A stretch of 64,000 nucleotides of DNA from Actinobacillus suis ATCC 33415 (GTDB taxonomy: Bacteria > Pseudomonadota > Gammaproteobacteria > Enterobacterales > Pasteurellaceae), in contig NZ_CP009159.1 of the NCBI RefSeq assembly GCF_000739435.1, positions 1,364,001 through 1,428,000 of the forward strand. The letters run 5' to 3'. How positions within the stretch are numbered: the stretch's first letter is position 1; each line of letters opens with the position of its first letter. The position numbers and the translations under genes were made by a program. Below the pieces are notes generated by a model. It was not told the DNA's origin and made no database searches. It saw nothing but the letters and a program-made list of their open reading frames with translations. Below, in pieces: positions 20,337-30,698 of this stretch.

Positions 20337-21300
20337 AAACTTTCTCCAACAGTTCATCATATTCATCGTTCAGTACGCTTTTTGCAGTAATACCGCCGCC
20401 ACTACGGAACAAAATTTGTTCGCCATTTTGCTCAATAAAACGAATCGCCACCGCACTCTCTAAATTTTCACCGTCAAAATAGCCGAAAATACCGGTGTAA
20501 TAACCTCGCTGTTCGATTTCCGCTTTTTGAATAATCTCTAAGGTTTTTTCTTTCGGCGCACCGCTAATTGAGCCTGCCGGCAGGAGCTTGGCTAATAGTG
20601 AACCCACACTCGCTTGCCAATTTTCGTTTAGCTCGCCGCAAATTTCAGAACTGGTTTGATAAATTGCGCCACGGTAGGTATCCACTTTCTCTAAATAACG
20701 ATACTTCGTCACCTGAATATTTTGTGAAACTAACGCCAAATCATTACGAATCAAATCTACAATCGTATTGTGTTCGGTAAATTCTTTATCCGATTGCATC
20801 AGCTTTTCCGCCGCATTCGGCTCATTCGCATTAATCGTGCCTTTCATCGGATAAGAGTAGATTTTATTTTGTTGAATCCGCACAAAAGTTTCCGGCGAAA
20901 AACAAACAAACTGCCCTTTCAGCCACAATTTATATTTTGCCGAACTGGCGAAAAACAGTTCTTCTAAACTGTAATTGGTTTGAATTTCGGTCGGATAAGT
21001 CAAATTCAATAAATAGCTATTACCGGCTTGGATTTCCTTTTGAACAAGCTCAAAACCTTGCTGATAAGTTTCAAACGAGATGGGATTGATCTGAAATTCA
21101 AACGGCTTGCGAACGTTTTGTGGTTGAACATTCGATTTGCAAAAAAAATCGAAAAACAGACCGCTTGCCGCCGCTTGTTCTAGCGGACAAATAATCGGTT
21201 TTTGCTGTTCAAAATCAATTAAAAAGAAGAACGGGCTTTTCTGTTGCCCGAGTTGATCGGCGGTTTGGATAAAATGTTGCATAAACTCAAAATGTGACAA
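20314..21300 (-). CDS. pabB: Aminodeoxychorismate synthase component I
   Basis: Chorismate-binding enzyme that, with PabA, makes 4-amino-4-deoxychorismate for folate. 328 residues, shorter than E. coli PabB (about 450) because most of the N-terminal half is missing, as in the Haemophilus homologue. The diagnostic motif YPMKGTINAN has the Lys that separates PabB from the Ala of TrpE. GSISGAPKEKTLEII and GYYTGIFGYF complete the active site. Overlaps pabC, so the two are coupled. PabA lies apart, downstream of rmuC. Confidence 0.92.
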   Translation of the reverse strand: MSHFEFMQHFIQTADQLGQQKSPFFFLIDFEQQKPIICPLEQAAASGLFFDFFCKSNVQPQNVRKPFEFQINPISFETYQQGFELVQKEIQAGNSYLLNLTYPTEIQTNYSLEELFFASSAKYKLWLKGQFVCFSPETFVRIQQNKIYSYPMKGTINANEPNAAEKLMQSDKEFTEHNTIVDLIRNDLALVSQNIQVTKYRYLEKVDTYRGAIYQTSSEICGELNENWQASVGSLLAKLLPAGSISGAPKEKTLEIIQKAEIEQRGYYTGIFGYFDGENLESAVAIRFIEQNGEQILFRSGGGITAKSVLNDEYDELLEKVYVPISIV

Positions 21301-21416
21301 ATATTGTTGTTATTCTAGGGGAATTTCCGCCAATTTAGCAACGTTCTTTCACTTTTCATTTTTCGCCAGATTGCTATAATACTGTATATTTTTCTATTAG
21401 ATTCAGGTTTACCTTT

Positions 21417-23051
21417 ATGATTATTGACGAAATATGGTTTTATGTGGCGATTGGCGTGTTACTGGTTATCGCTGTTTTTCTGTTTTTTCTGCAATCACGT
21501 TACCAACGTGATGCGTTTGAACTTTTGCAAGATTTGGCTAAAGCACAAACCGATCTCGCACAAATTAACCAAAAATTTGAGCAACTTTCCGTTGAAAAAA
21601 ATCAGATCGAACAATGGGCAATTCAATATAAAACCCAAGCCCAAGCAGGTATCGAACGAATCAACGAAAAAGAAACACAAATTAGCCGTTTACATAGCAA
21701 AATTGAAGAGGCGGAACAGCAAGAACAACAATTAGAACGCTATATCAATGAGCTGAAAGAGCGTATCGGTGCATTCCAAGCCAAAGCGGAAAGTTTAGAA
21801 GAACAATTACAAGTTAACCAACATTCACTTTCACATAAAGAACGTGAAAACCAATCTCTTGTTGCCCAGCTTAGCCAGACGCAAAATGAATTAACCGAAT
21901 TGCGAACTTCACTTTCAGAGAAACAAGCGAATTTTGAAGCGCAACAACGTAATTTTATTGAGGTAAAACAACAACTTAATGTTGAATTTCAACATTTGGC
22001 ACAGCAAGTTTTGGAAGAAAAAACCAAAAGTTTTACTGCCAGCAATCAATCTTCATTAGACGCCCTGTTAAAACCGTTTAAAGAACAAATTGAAGGTTTC
22101 CAAAAACGGGTTAATGAAGTACATAGTGAATCGCTTAAAGGCACGGCAAGTTTAGAAGCCGAACTGAAACGGGTACTACAAATCGGTGTGTCGATGTCGG
22201 AAGAAGCACAAAACTTAACCAACGCACTTAAAGGCAACAATAAAATCGCTGGTAATTGGGGCGAAGTACAGCTTGAATCGGCACTACAAGCGGCGGGATT
22301 ATTAGCTGGTGAGCACTATGTGGCTCAAGAAAGTTTCCGAGATCAGGAGGGCAAACGCTTCGCGCCTGACTTTGTTGTACATTTACCCGCTCAAAAACAC
22401 TTAATTATTGATAGTAAAGTATCGTTGTTGGCTTACGATCAAGCGGTCAGAACCGAAGAAAATTTTGCAATTACCCAAGCCTTAGATGAGCATTGCAAAT
22501 CACTCCGCACACATATTGACGGCTTATCGAAAAAGAATTACAGCAGTTTGCAAGGAGTAAAAAGCCCAGATTTCGTGTTAATGTTCGTACCGATTGAGCC
22601 GGCTTATATTGAAGCAATGAAACACGATCCGCAACTGTTTAATTACGGTTATGAACGTAATGTCATTTTGGTTTCATATACCACCTTAATGCCGATTTTA
22701 CGCACCGTGGCAAATTTATGGCGAATTGAGCGAGGCAATGCCGAAGCACGTGAAATCAGTGAAAAAGCAGGCGAAATTTATAATCAAGTTTGTACCGTTG
22801 CCGACCGTTTGGCCAAATTGGGCAATACGCTAAATACGGTCAATAACCAATATAATCAGACGGTAACCTCATTGGTTGGTCGCCAAGGCTTAGTCGGCAA
22901 GGTGGAACGCTTCCAGCAACTTTCCGCCAAAGCGAGCCAAACGATGCCGGCAGTTGAAATGCTCACCAATGATTTTGATACCAATAAACTCACATTAATT
23001 GCAGAAAAGATTGAAGATAGTAATGAAGCAAACAATGAAGAAGAGCGCTAA
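21417..23051 (+). CDS. rmuC: DNA recombination protein RmuC
   Basis: 544 residues. One N-terminal membrane helix (WFYVAIGVLLVIAVFLFFLQ) is followed by a long coiled coil rich in Gln and Glu (about residues 30-190) and the conserved RmuC domain, with NNKIAGNWGEVQLESAL, GKRFAPDFVVHLP, LIIDSKVSL and NYGYERNVILVS. The domain has a restriction-endonuclease-like fold (D-x-K type motif IIDSKVSL), and loss of RmuC alters inversion frequencies in E. coli. Divergent from pabB; its 3' end overlaps pabA. Confidence 0.94.
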   Translation: MIIDEIWFYVAIGVLLVIAVFLFFLQSRYQRDAFELLQDLAKAQTDLAQINQKFEQLSVEKNQIEQWAIQYKTQAQAGIERINEKETQISRLHSKIEEAEQQEQQLERYINELKERIGAFQAKAESLEEQLQVNQHSLSHKERENQSLVAQLSQTQNELTELRTSLSEKQANFEAQQRNFIEVKQQLNVEFQHLAQQVLEEKTKSFTASNQSSLDALLKPFKEQIEGFQKRVNEVHSESLKGTASLEAELKRVLQIGVSMSEEAQNLTNALKGNNKIAGNWGEVQLESALQAAGLLAGEHYVAQESFRDQEGKRFAPDFVVHLPAQKHLIIDSKVSLLAYDQAVRTEENFAITQALDEHCKSLRTHIDGLSKKNYSSLQGVKSPDFVLMFVPIEPAYIEAMKHDPQLFNYGYERNVILVSYTTLMPILRTVANLWRIERGNAEAREISEKAGEIYNQVCTVADRLAKLGNTLNTVNNQYNQTVTSLVGRQGLVGKVERFQQLSAKASQTMPAVEMLTNDFDTNKLTLIAEKIEDSNEANNEEER

Positions 23052-23613
23052 TTTATTAATTATTGATAACCACGATTCGTTTACCTTCAATCTGGTTGAT
23101 CTGCTACGCAAAATCGGCGTGCCGATGAAAGTGGTGTTAGTGGAACAATTAGGACTGGATGAGGTGGAAAATTTTAGCCATATTCTGATTTCACCCGGCC
23201 CGGATGTACCGCAAGCTTACCCGCAAACTTTTGCAATGTTAGAACGTTTTCATCAAACCAAATCGATTTTAGGCGTCTGTTTAGGTCATCAAACTTTATG
23301 TGAATTTTTTGGCGGCGAGCTATACAATTTGAATGAGGTAAGACACGGGCAACAACGTCCGTTAATTCAAATTAGCAATAACCCGATTTTTAACGGTTTA
23401 CCCGAGCGTTTTAAGATCGGTTTGTATCATTCGTGGGCTATTTCGCAAAAATCACTGGAAAACACACCGCTTGTTGCTACTGCGGTTTGCGATCAAGATG
23501 TATTAATGGCATTTAAACACCAACATTTGCCGATTTACGGTGTGCAATTCCACCCTGAATCATTTATTACCGAATACGGTGAGCAGATGCTACGAAATTG
23601 GCTAAACGCCTAG
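23035..23613 (+). CDS. pabA: Aminodeoxychorismate/anthranilate synthase glutaminase subunit
   Basis: Class I glutamine amidotransferase. LLIIDNHDSFTFNLVDLLR opens the fold, the nucleophile Cys is in GVCLGHQTLCEFFGG (about residue 83), and the His-Glu pair is in VQFHPESFITEYG. It provides ammonia to PabB (or TrpE). The start is uncertain: ATG at 23035 is nearest to the domain, with 23023 and 22999 as in-frame alternatives inside rmuC. No trpE or trpD is beside it, and pabB is only 2 kb away, so the PabA role is favoured. Confidence 0.85.
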   Translation: MKKSANLLIIDNHDSFTFNLVDLLRKIGVPMKVVLVEQLGLDEVENFSHILISPGPDVPQAYPQTFAMLERFHQTKSILGVCLGHQTLCEFFGGELYNLNEVRHGQQRPLIQISNNPIFNGLPERFKIGLYHSWAISQKSLENTPLVATAVCDQDVLMAFKHQHLPIYGVQFHPESFITEYGEQMLRNWLNA

Positions 23614-23685
23614 CGTAAAATTTCGCTGTAAGAGAAATAATAGATTGCAGTCTAATATTGGCTTATTTTAACCGAGGACAAGTCA

Positions 23686-24135
23686 ATGAAATTAAAAGCC
23701 TTACTACTGACATCTTTATTAGCTACCGGTTATGCAAATGCGGAAACCGATTTAAAACCCGCAGTGTTTAAAAGTAAATTTAGCTTTCAGCAAACGGTAG
23801 ATACCTTAGAGACTACATTTAAAGACAAAGGCATGGTAGTCTTTGCAAAAATCGATCACCAAGCAGCGGCAAAAGCTGCCGGTCTTGAAATGCAACCGGC
23901 AACCGTGATTATTTACGGCACACCAAAAGCCGGAACACCGTTGATGGTAAAAGATCCGAGCTTAGCATTACAGTTGCCTTTAAAAGTATTAGTGACTGAG
24001 CCAAATGCTGGAGAAGTTGAAGTGATGCTAAATCGTGCGGAACAAGTTGTAGCCCATTCAAATACGCCATACCAAGCAGTTGAAAATAGCTTAGCCAAAG
24101 CGGAAAAACTGATTGAAGCCACTGTAACAAAATAG
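23686..24135 (+). CDS. DUF302-domain exported protein
   Basis: 149 residues with a clear signal peptide (MKLKALLLTSLLATGYANA, cut after ANA). The rest fits the DUF302 fold: FQQTVDTLETTFKDKGM, VFAKIDHQAAAKAAGL, VIIYGTPKAGTPLM, LQLPLKVLVTE, and a C-terminal helix. The function of this family is not established. GAGGACAAG precedes the ATG. Monocistronic, followed by an uptake-sequence hairpin. Confidence 0.82.
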   Translation: MKLKALLLTSLLATGYANAETDLKPAVFKSKFSFQQTVDTLETTFKDKGMVVFAKIDHQAAAKAAGLEMQPATVIIYGTPKAGTPLMVKDPSLALQLPLKVLVTEPNAGEVEVMLNRAEQVVAHSNTPYQAVENSLAKAEKLIEATVTK

Positions 24136-24153
24136 CCCATGACTTATAAACGG

Positions 24154-24198
24154 CAAGCGGTCAAATCTTGCAAAAAAATTGCGAAATTTGACCACTTG
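24154..24198. terminator. Uptake-sequence hairpin between convergent genes
   Basis: CAAGCGGTCAAAT at 24154-24166 faces ATTTGACCACTTG at 24186-24198, with TTGC and GCGA inside. One base in the core of the right arm is changed. It can serve both the DUF302 gene and lpxM, which converge here. Confidence 0.65.
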
Positions 24199-24228
24199 TT
24201 TGTCTCTAAAACGAAATCAGTAAATCGG

Positions 24229-25185
24229 CTAACGTTTATAAATATCCTCACCGTTTCGGCGGGTCTTGAGTAAACGTAAAATCCACACGTATTGCTCCGG
24301 ATTTTTCGTCACAAAATACTCAATCACTTTATTCATTTCTCGAGCAGATTGCACCGGGTCACCGGAAAATTCTAATGCCGGCAAAATTTCCATTTGATAT
24401 ACACCCTTTTCCGCATTGTAAATCGGAAACATCGGGATCACGACCGCATTCGCTACTTTTGCCATTTTATTCAGCCCCGGTAAAGTTGCTTTTTCCGTCG
24501 CAAAGAAATCAGCATAAACGCTAAGCTCTTCACCATAATCTTCATCCGGAAGGAAATAACCGACATCACCTTTACGCACATCATTTAAGAATTTCTTAAT
24601 GCCGTTTTGGCGAGTGTGCATTTTGCCGCCGAAGCGTTCACGGGTAATATTCCAAAGCCAATCGACAAGTGCATTTCGATGCGGATTATACATTGAGGTC
24701 ATCGGGAATCCGTGGGTGTACATCGCCACACCGGCAGCATCAATTGACCATGTATGCGGCACAAGCAAAATCACATTTTTTCCCTTTGCACGCGCATCTC
24801 TCACATATTCAAAGCCGTTAAATTCACAACGCTTTTGTAAATAAGCGGTTGAACGTAATGCCGTTTCACCAATTGCCAGCATTGTTTGAGAAACGGTAAC
24901 AAACATTTTCTCAATCACTTCCGCACGTTTTTGTTCCGACCATTCGGGGAAACAATAACGCAGATTCACATTAGCACGATGATATTGCTTTTTACCTTTG
25001 CGCTTTAAATAATTTGCAACAACACGTCCAATCCATGCGCCCAATTTATCACGTACACAAGGAGGAATATAAGCCAGAACAACCAGTGCGAAGACACCAA
25101 GCCATACGCCCCAATACTTCGGATACAAAAATTCCGTTAAAAATTTATGTTCATACCCATCTCGGGCAGTAATTCGTTCTGTCAT
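24229..25185 (-). CDS. lpxM: Lipid A acyltransferase LpxM (MsbB-like)
   Basis: Inner-membrane acyltransferase that adds a secondary acyl chain to Kdo2-lipid A. 318 residues, one N-terminal membrane helix (about 25-41), and the catalytic HX4D motif as H144-TWSI-D149 in LLVPHTWSIDA. Later blocks YFLPDEDYGE and FATEKATLPG are typical of the LpxL/LpxM family. The form YEHKFLTEFLYPKYW favours the MsbB branch over HtrB. It follows rsxE by 8 bases and may be read from the rsx operon. Confidence 0.88.
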   Translation of the reverse strand: MTERITARDGYEHKFLTEFLYPKYWGVWLGVFALVVLAYIPPCVRDKLGAWIGRVVANYLKRKGKKQYHRANVNLRYCFPEWSEQKRAEVIEKMFVTVSQTMLAIGETALRSTAYLQKRCEFNGFEYVRDARAKGKNVILLVPHTWSIDAAGVAMYTHGFPMTSMYNPHRNALVDWLWNITRERFGGKMHTRQNGIKKFLNDVRKGDVGYFLPDEDYGEELSVYADFFATEKATLPGLNKMAKVANAVVIPMFPIYNAEKGVYQMEILPALEFSGDPVQSAREMNKVIEYFVTKNPEQYVWILRLLKTRRNGEDIYKR

Positions 25186-25193
25186 TAGGTTCT

Positions 25194-25880
25194 CTATTTC
25201 TTATCAATCAAATTCTTTACTGCCAAAATTACCCCAAGTCCAATAAAAGCCCCAGGAGGTAAAATTGCCAGCAATAAGCCGGAATCTAAGTGTAACACAT
25301 CAACACGCAAAGATTTTGCCCAATCGCCCAGTAATAAGTCCAAGCCATCAAATAAGGTGCCGTTGCCAATCAGTTCACGCATTGCACCTAATGCAACAAG
25401 ACTTAACGTCATCCCAAGCCCCATGGCAAAACCGTCAAAGGCAGAATGTGAAACCGCGTTTTTAGACGCAAAAGCCTCCGCTCGTCCGATGACAATACAG
25501 TTAGTCACAATCAGCGGAATAAAAATACCAAGCGATTGATAAACCGGATAAGCAAAAGCATTCATTAATAATTGTACTGCTGTTACCACGGTGGCAATTA
25601 CCATCACATAAATTGGAATACGAATATCATGCGGAGTAAATTTACGAAACAGCGATACTGTGGTATTGGTACAAACCAACACTAATAATGTTGCAAGCCC
25701 TAATCCAAGCGCATTAGTAACATTATTTGATACCGCCAATAACGGACAAAGCCCTAACAGCTGCACTAAAGCACCGTTATTTTTCCACACACCTTCGGCA
25801 AGCAAATTACGCCAAACTGACGGTTCTGCCGGCGTTGTGGTATCGATTTCCGTCACCGGAATTTGATTCTCAGTATTCAT
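25194..25880 (-). CDS. rsxE: Electron transport complex subunit RsxE/RnfE
   Basis: Inner-membrane subunit of the Rnf/Rsx complex, homologous to RsxA and NqrD. 228 residues with six hydrophobic helices. [20 protein letters not shown] and [17 protein letters not shown] carry the conserved Cys residues that hold the intramembrane iron-sulfur centre in this family. RsxA carries the matching pair. Last rsx gene, 11 bases after rsxG. Confidence 0.95.
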   Translation of the reverse strand: MNTENQIPVTEIDTTTPAEPSVWRNLLAEGVWKNNGALVQLLGLCPLLAVSNNVTNALGLGLATLLVLVCTNTTVSLFRKFTPHDIRIPIYVMVIATVVTAVQLLMNAFAYPVYQSLGIFIPLIVTNCIVIGRAEAFASKNAVSHSAFDGFAMGLGMTLSLVALGAMRELIGNGTLFDGLDLLLGDWAKSLRVDVLHLDSGLLLAILPPGAFIGLGVILAVKNLIDKK

Positions 25881-25891
25881 ACGATTCTTTC

Positions 25892-26524
25892 TTATTTACA
25901 ACTTGCAAAAGTTTCTAATTGTTCGGGAGATTTAGCCAATTCTGTGACGATCCATTTCGCACTTTGGCGTACATTATTCACCACTGCACGGGGAGTAATT
26001 GTCGCACCGGTAAATTGATCAAACTGACCGCCGTCTTTTTTTACTGCCCATAATGATTCATTTTCTAGGCTAAATAACTTGCCGCTAAAGGACAAAATCC
26101 AATCTGAAACACGAGTTTCAATCTTATCACCCAACCCCGGCGTTTCTTTATGTTCTAACGTTCTTACTCCTAGCACTTTGCCGTCCGGTTGAACCCCCAT
26201 CAGCAAAACAATATTGCCTGAATAACCGTCCGGTGCCGTTGCTTGAATAGCATAAGCGGTCAAATTTTCCGATTTTTTTGCAATATAAATACGGTTTAAA
26301 TAAGGGGCGTTCGGTAAATCCACCATTTTACAAGAGCCAAGCAAATCATTATCAAAATGGTTTGCCGGCACAACTTCTTGTAAAAATTGGCGTTGCTGAG
26401 CAGCGGTCACTTCATCAATCCGCCCTTTGGTAAGCAAATAAACACCGGTCGAAACAGCTGTGCAAATAAGCGCAATTACGCCTAATAATAACGCATACTT
26501 AACGGTAATTTTTGAGGTATTCAT
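25892..26524 (-). CDS. rsxG: Electron transport complex subunit RsxG/RnfG
   Basis: 210 residues. N-terminal membrane helix (about 8-30), then a periplasmic FMN-binding domain. The covalent FMN acceptor motif is [12 protein letters not shown] near residue 175; the second Thr is the residue linked to FMN by ApbE in this family. [10 protein letters not shown] is the conserved loop before it. Start shares one base with the rsxD stop (TAATG). Confidence 0.94.
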   Translation of the reverse strand: MNTSKITVKYALLLGVIALICTAVSTGVYLLTKGRIDEVTAAQQRQFLQEVVPANHFDNDLLGSCKMVDLPNAPYLNRIYIAKKSENLTAYAIQATAPDGYSGNIVLLMGVQPDGKVLGVRTLEHKETPGLGDKIETRVSDWILSFSGKLFSLENESLWAVKKDGGQFDQFTGATITPRAVVNNVRQSAKWIVTELAKSPEQLETFASCK

Positions 26525-27573
26525 TATCTTCCGGTTCCATATAATCTTGGTTGAGTGTAATGGTCAATTAACGGTACGCAGATATTTGCCAGTAGCACCG
26601 AAAACGCTACCGCATCCGGATAATTGCCGTAGTAACGAATTAAATAGACAAATAAACCGATTAAGCCGCCAAAAATCAATTTGCCTCGAGGTGTAATCGA
26701 AGCGGTTACCGGATCTGTTGCAATAAAGAAAGCACCAAACATCATTGCACCGCTGAAAAGCTGACTAACGACATTTAAGTGTGTATGCGGTAACAATAAA
26801 TCGGTTAGTCCACTTAATAAAGCAAACATTGTCAACATCGCGACCGGAATTTGCCAGTGAATAATGCGTTTATAAATTAGCAATAAACCACCGGCAAGAA
26901 AGGCTAAATTAATTTGCAACCAACCATTTGCAAACATGCCGCTAAAAATCGGGGATTGTAATACACCTTCTACACCTAATTTCTGCATACTGGTTTTGGC
27001 ACTATCGAGCGGTGTTGCTTGTGCGATACCATCCACGCTGCCCAATAATTGATGTACGCTAAAGCCGTCACTGGTTACCCCGGAAAAAACTAATGAAATC
27101 GCATCGCTTAATGTCGGCGGTTCATTTAACAAATCAATCGGCACCAGCCAACCGGTCATTTGCACCGGAAAAGAAACCAATAATAACGCATAAGCGACCA
27201 TTGCAGGGTTAAATAAATTCTGTCCTAAACCGCCATATACATGCTTTGCCAGTAATAGGGCAACGCTCACACCAATCACAACGATCCAATAAGGTGCGTA
27301 AGGCGGAATCGACATCGCTAAAATTAACGCAGTCAACAAACCGCTTAAATCCGAAACATAAAAAGCGGTCGGTTTTCGGCGCAATTTTGCAAGTGCGATT
27401 TCAATCACCACCGCCAGTGATATTGCAATAACCACTTGAATAAACACACCGTAACCGAAAAAATACCACTGCACGCCTAGTGCCGGTAACATAGCTACCA
27501 TTACCCACAGCATAAATTTCGCCGTTAAATTAGACGAATGGGTATGGGGAGAACTCACCATTTTAAACATCAA
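26524..27573 (-). CDS. rsxD: Electron transport complex subunit RsxD/RnfD
   Basis: 349-residue membrane subunit related to NqrB, with about eight to ten helices. [23 protein letters not shown] and [18 protein letters not shown] are family signatures. The covalent FMN site is expected in [13 protein letters not shown] (Thr in the ATPLD element). Two adjacent ATG codons (27573, 27570) are both possible starts. A TRIC-family gene, not rsxC, is directly upstream. Confidence 0.94.
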   Translation of the reverse strand: MMFKMVSSPHTHSSNLTAKFMLWVMVAMLPALGVQWYFFGYGVFIQVVIAISLAVVIEIALAKLRRKPTAFYVSDLSGLLTALILAMSIPPYAPYWIVVIGVSVALLLAKHVYGGLGQNLFNPAMVAYALLLVSFPVQMTGWLVPIDLLNEPPTLSDAISLVFSGVTSDGFSVHQLLGSVDGIAQATPLDSAKTSMQKLGVEGVLQSPIFSGMFANGWLQINLAFLAGGLLLIYKRIIHWQIPVAMLTMFALLSGLTDLLLPHTHLNVVSQLFSGAMMFGAFFIATDPVTASITPRGKLIFGGLIGLFVYLIRYYGNYPDAVAFSVLLANICVPLIDHYTQPRLYGTGR

Positions 27574-27589
27574 ATAATTCCTTTCCCGC

Positions 27590-28234
27590 TTAAATTCTCG
27601 GTAAATGTAGATTAAATCGAATTGCTAATAAACGTATCAAAATAACGGTACTAACCGTAGCGATATCCACCCAGCGGCCTTCAACGCCGGCAGAATAAAA
27701 CAACACAAAAATCACCCCGCCAACCAGACTGGCTGTAACATAGACTTCTTTTTGTAACACAATCGGCACTTCGTTACGTAAAATGTCTCGAATTACTCCG
27801 CCGAAACAACCTGTCATACCGCCTAATGCAATTGCAATACACGGGTGAAGCCCAAAATCTAAGCCTTTCTGCACACCAATTACAGTAAACACTCCCAAGC
27901 CAATCGCATCAAAAATCAATAGCCCTGTTTGCCATTCTTTCTTACTGATTTTATTCCTAAAAACGGCAGTAATAATAACCGCAAGGGTAATCATCAATAC
28001 GTAAATAGGTTGTTTCATCCAGAAAACCGGGGTACTACCGATCATCACATCACGCAGCGTACCGCCACCGACACCGGTCACAAATGCCAAAATGAACATT
28101 CCAAAAATATCCATTTTATGCTGACGAGCAGCCATTGCGCCCGATACGGCAAACACGATAGTGCCAATTAAATCTTGAATAAACAAGAATGACCATGGCT
28201 GAGCCGGCAATAAATTGTCGAACAAACTCGTCAT
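27590..28234 (-). CDS. TRIC/UPF0126 membrane protein inside the rsx operon (YicG-like)
   Basis: 214 residues with seven predicted membrane helices and two copies of the family's Gly-rich signature: [18 protein letters not shown]...[12 protein letters not shown] in the first half and [16 protein letters not shown]...[12 protein letters not shown] in the second. This repeated three-helix layout with GGG kinks is that of the trimeric intracellular cation (TRIC) channels; bacterial members conduct monovalent cations. It lies between rsxC (2 bases) and rsxD (16 bases), so it must be co-transcribed. A part in Rsx function is only inferred from position. Confidence 0.88.
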   Translation of the reverse strand: MTSLFDNLLPAQPWSFLFIQDLIGTIVFAVSGAMAARQHKMDIFGMFILAFVTGVGGGTLRDVMIGSTPVFWMKQPIYVLMITLAVIITAVFRNKISKKEWQTGLLIFDAIGLGVFTVIGVQKGLDFGLHPCIAIALGGMTGCFGGVIRDILRNEVPIVLQKEVYVTASLVGGVIFVLFYSAGVEGRWVDIATVSTVILIRLLAIRFNLHLPRI

Positions 28235-28235
28235 T

Positions 28236-30698
28236 TTATTGTCCTTGACTCATTTTTTTCGCCTTCGCTCTGGCAATTGCTGCTGCAACCGCCGCCTTGC
28301 GTGGGTCTTCCGCTTCTGCTGCAGTTGCAACTTTTTCAGCATTTTCGACCGCTTGTTCCGGCGCTTGCTGGGCAACTTGTTGCGCTGCTTTTTTCGCTTT
28401 CGCTCTAGCTAGCGCTGCCGCAACCGCAGCTTTACGAGAGTCTTCTGCTTCTGTTGCGGTTGCAACTTTTTCAGCATTTTCGACCGCTTGTTCCGACACT
28501 TGCTGAGCGCCTTGTTGCGCTGCTTTCTTCGCTTTCGCTCTAGCTAGTGCTGCTGCGACTGCTGCTTTACGAGGGTCTTCTGCTTCTGTTGCGGTTGCAA
28601 CTTTTTCAGTATTTTCAACCGCTTGTTCCGACACTTGCTGAGCACCTTGTTGCGCTGCTTTTTTCGCTTTCGCTCTAGCTAGCGCTGCTGCGACCGCTGC
28701 TTTACGAGGATCGTCTACTTCTGCTGCACTTGCAACTTTTTCAGTATTTTCAACCGCTTGTTCTGGCATTTGAGCCGCTTTCTTCGCTTTTGCTCTTGCC
28801 AACGCCGCCGCTACTGCCGCCTTGCGTGGGTCTTCCACTTCTGTTGCAGTTGCAACTTTTTCAGCATTTTCGACCGCTTGTTCCGGCGCTTGCTGGGCAA
28901 CTTGTTGCTCTGCTTTCTTCGCTCTTGCACGCGCTAATGCTGCTGCCACCGCGGCTTTCTTAGGATCAGTCTCTTCTACTTGCTGCACAGCATTGATAGA
29001 GAGATTGTCATTTACTTCATTTATAACTTCAGCTTGTTTTGCCAAACGTCTTGCTCGGCGTTGCGCCATTAATTCGCTATTATCCGGCTCTCCATTGGCT
29101 TTTATATCAGCTTTTGCATGAACCGGTTCCGCTAATTGTGCTTCCGCTTTTTTCGCTTTGATACGAGCGAGTGCGGCTGCCACCGGATCTTCTCCGGCAG
29201 AATTTGCAATTTCTTCTCGGCGTTTATCTGCTGCTTGTGCGATACGTGCAGTTCGAGCGTCTTTTTCTTTTTGTAAACGAGCTTCTCTGGCTTCAAAACG
29301 AATTTTCGCTTCTTCCGCTTTTTTCGCTTTTTCCTCGATTTCCGCTATTTTGGCTTTTTCTTGACGGAAATATTGAATCAACGGAATGTAGCTCGGGCAG
29401 ACATAAGCACAAACGCCACATTCGATACAAGCGTCTAAATGATATTCTTTCGATTTATCGTGATCATCCGAACGAGCAAACCAATAAAGTTGTTGTGGCA
29501 ATAACCCGACCGGACAAGCATCTGAACAACTTGAGCAACGAATACAGCTACGCTCCGGCTCCGGCGGAGCATATTCAAAATGATCCGGCGCAATAATACA
29601 GTTTGCGGTTTTGGTAATCGGCGCTTGTAATGATTGCAGAATAAAACCGGTCATCGGCCCGCCTAAAAAAACCGGGAAACGGCTATCCGCTTGATAATCC
29701 ACTTGCTCCAATAAATGTTGAATCGGCGTTCCGAGTCTTGCCCACACATTACCTTTGTTGCGAATTTTATCGCCGGTCAGCGTCACCACTCGTTCAATCA
29801 GTGGTTCATCGTCCATTACCGCACGTTTAACCGCAAATGCCGTACCGACATTGTGCATCACAATGCCCATTTCGATAGTACGTTTACCCTGCGGAATTTC
29901 TAAACCGGTTAAGACTTGTACCAACTGATCCGATGCACCGGAAGGATATTTGGTTGGGATCGGTTGTACATGAATATCATCCGAACCTTTTAGCGCTTTT
30001 TGGATCGCTTTAATCGCTTTCGGTTTGTTATCTTCAATCGCCAACACCACCTCTTCCGGACGCAACACATAGCGTAAAATGCGGATACCTTCGATCAATT
30101 CAGCAGTGTAATCTTGCATCAAGCGGTCATCGCAAGTGATATAAGGTTCACATTCCGCGCCGTTAATAATCAGTAATTTACAACGCTTATCCGCTAAGCT
30201 TAATTTAGATGCAGTAGGAAATACCGCCCCACCCAATCCGGCAATGCCGTATTGGTAAACTTTTTGGATAATTTGATCGCTTGTCAGTGTTAAGAAATCA
30301 TCAATCGGCTGGCGCTCAACCCATTCGTCTTTGCCGTCTGTTTCTATAATCACTGTGACTTCCGGCAATCCTGACGGATGTGCGGACACGTGTGGTTCAA
30401 TACCGAGTATCGTACCGGATGTCGGGCTATGTACCGGCAATTGACGAAAATTATCACCTTTAGTCAGCGCCTGACCTTTTAAAACTTTATCGCCAACATT
30501 GACGATTAATTCGCCAGCCCAGCCCGAATGTTGAACTACAGGGACATAGAAAAACCTAGGTAAATGTAAGCTGCGAATCGGCTTTTGATTCGATTGCTTT
30601 TTGTTTTCCATCGGGTGAATACCGCCCGGATACGCCCACAATTTACCAGTTTGTTTAGTTTGACGAATGCGTTCAAGAACTAAATTAGGATTAGACAT
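28236..30698 (-). CDS. rsxC: Electron transport complex subunit RsxC/RnfC with long repeat tail
   Basis: 820 residues, about 80 longer than E. coli RsxC. The N-terminal half has the NADH/FMN fold ([35 protein letters not shown]) and two [4Fe-4S] clusters: [14 protein letters not shown] near residue 387 and [13 protein letters not shown] near residue 425. After about residue 440 the protein is Ala/Lys/Glu-rich and ends in five full repeats of 45 (one of 40) residues plus a partial sixth. Each repeat holds [18 protein letters not shown] and EQAVEN. The start overlaps the rsxB stop by 8 bases. Confidence 0.95.
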   Translation of the reverse strand: MSNPNLVLERIRQTKQTGKLWAYPGGIHPMENKKQSNQKPIRSLHLPRFFYVPVVQHSGWAGELIVNVGDKVLKGQALTKGDNFRQLPVHSPTSGTILGIEPHVSAHPSGLPEVTVIIETDGKDEWVERQPIDDFLTLTSDQIIQKVYQYGIAGLGGAVFPTASKLSLADKRCKLLIINGAECEPYITCDDRLMQDYTAELIEGIRILRYVLRPEEVVLAIEDNKPKAIKAIQKALKGSDDIHVQPIPTKYPSGASDQLVQVLTGLEIPQGKRTIEMGIVMHNVGTAFAVKRAVMDDEPLIERVVTLTGDKIRNKGNVWARLGTPIQHLLEQVDYQADSRFPVFLGGPMTGFILQSLQAPITKTANCIIAPDHFEYAPPEPERSCIRCSSCSDACPVGLLPQQLYWFARSDDHDKSKEYHLDACIECGVCAYVCPSYIPLIQYFRQEKAKIAEIEEKAKKAEEAKIRFEAREARLQKEKDARTARIAQAADKRREEIANSAGEDPVAAALARIKAKKAEAQLAEPVHAKADIKANGEPDNSELMAQRRARRLAKQAEVINEVNDNLSINAVQQVEETDPKKAAVAAALARARAKKAEQQVAQQAPEQAVENAEKVATATEVEDPRKAAVAAALARAKAKKAAQMPEQAVENTEKVASAAEVDDPRKAAVAAALARAKAKKAAQQGAQQVSEQAVENTEKVATATEAEDPRKAAVAAALARAKAKKAAQQGAQQVSEQAVENAEKVATATEAEDSRKAAVAAALARAKAKKAAQQVAQQAPEQAVENAEKVATAAEAEDPRKAAVAAAIARAKAKKMSQGQ
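28239..28967 (-). repeat. Tandem 135-base in-frame repeats in rsxC with embedded uptake sequences
   Basis: Units: 28833-28967, 28713-28832 (120 bases, five codons shorter), 28578-28712, 28443-28577, 28308-28442, and a partial at 28239-28307. Every full unit encodes EQAVEN using the bases of the Apl-type uptake sequence: complement copies GACCGCTTGT at 28347, 28482 and 28872, and AACCGCTTGT at 28617 and 28752. Differences between units are few, so length changes by recombination would keep the frame. Confidence 0.92.

Noticed and set aside
28239-28967. Regularly spaced repeats that look like a CRISPR array
   Set aside because: The repeats are 135 bases, continuous, in frame within rsxC, and encode a repeated Ala/Lys-rich peptide; there are no spacers.
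28297-29596. Several plus-strand open frames opposite rsxC
   Set aside because: They are antisense shadows of the Ala-rich repeat coding sequence and have no ribosome sites or recognisable domains.
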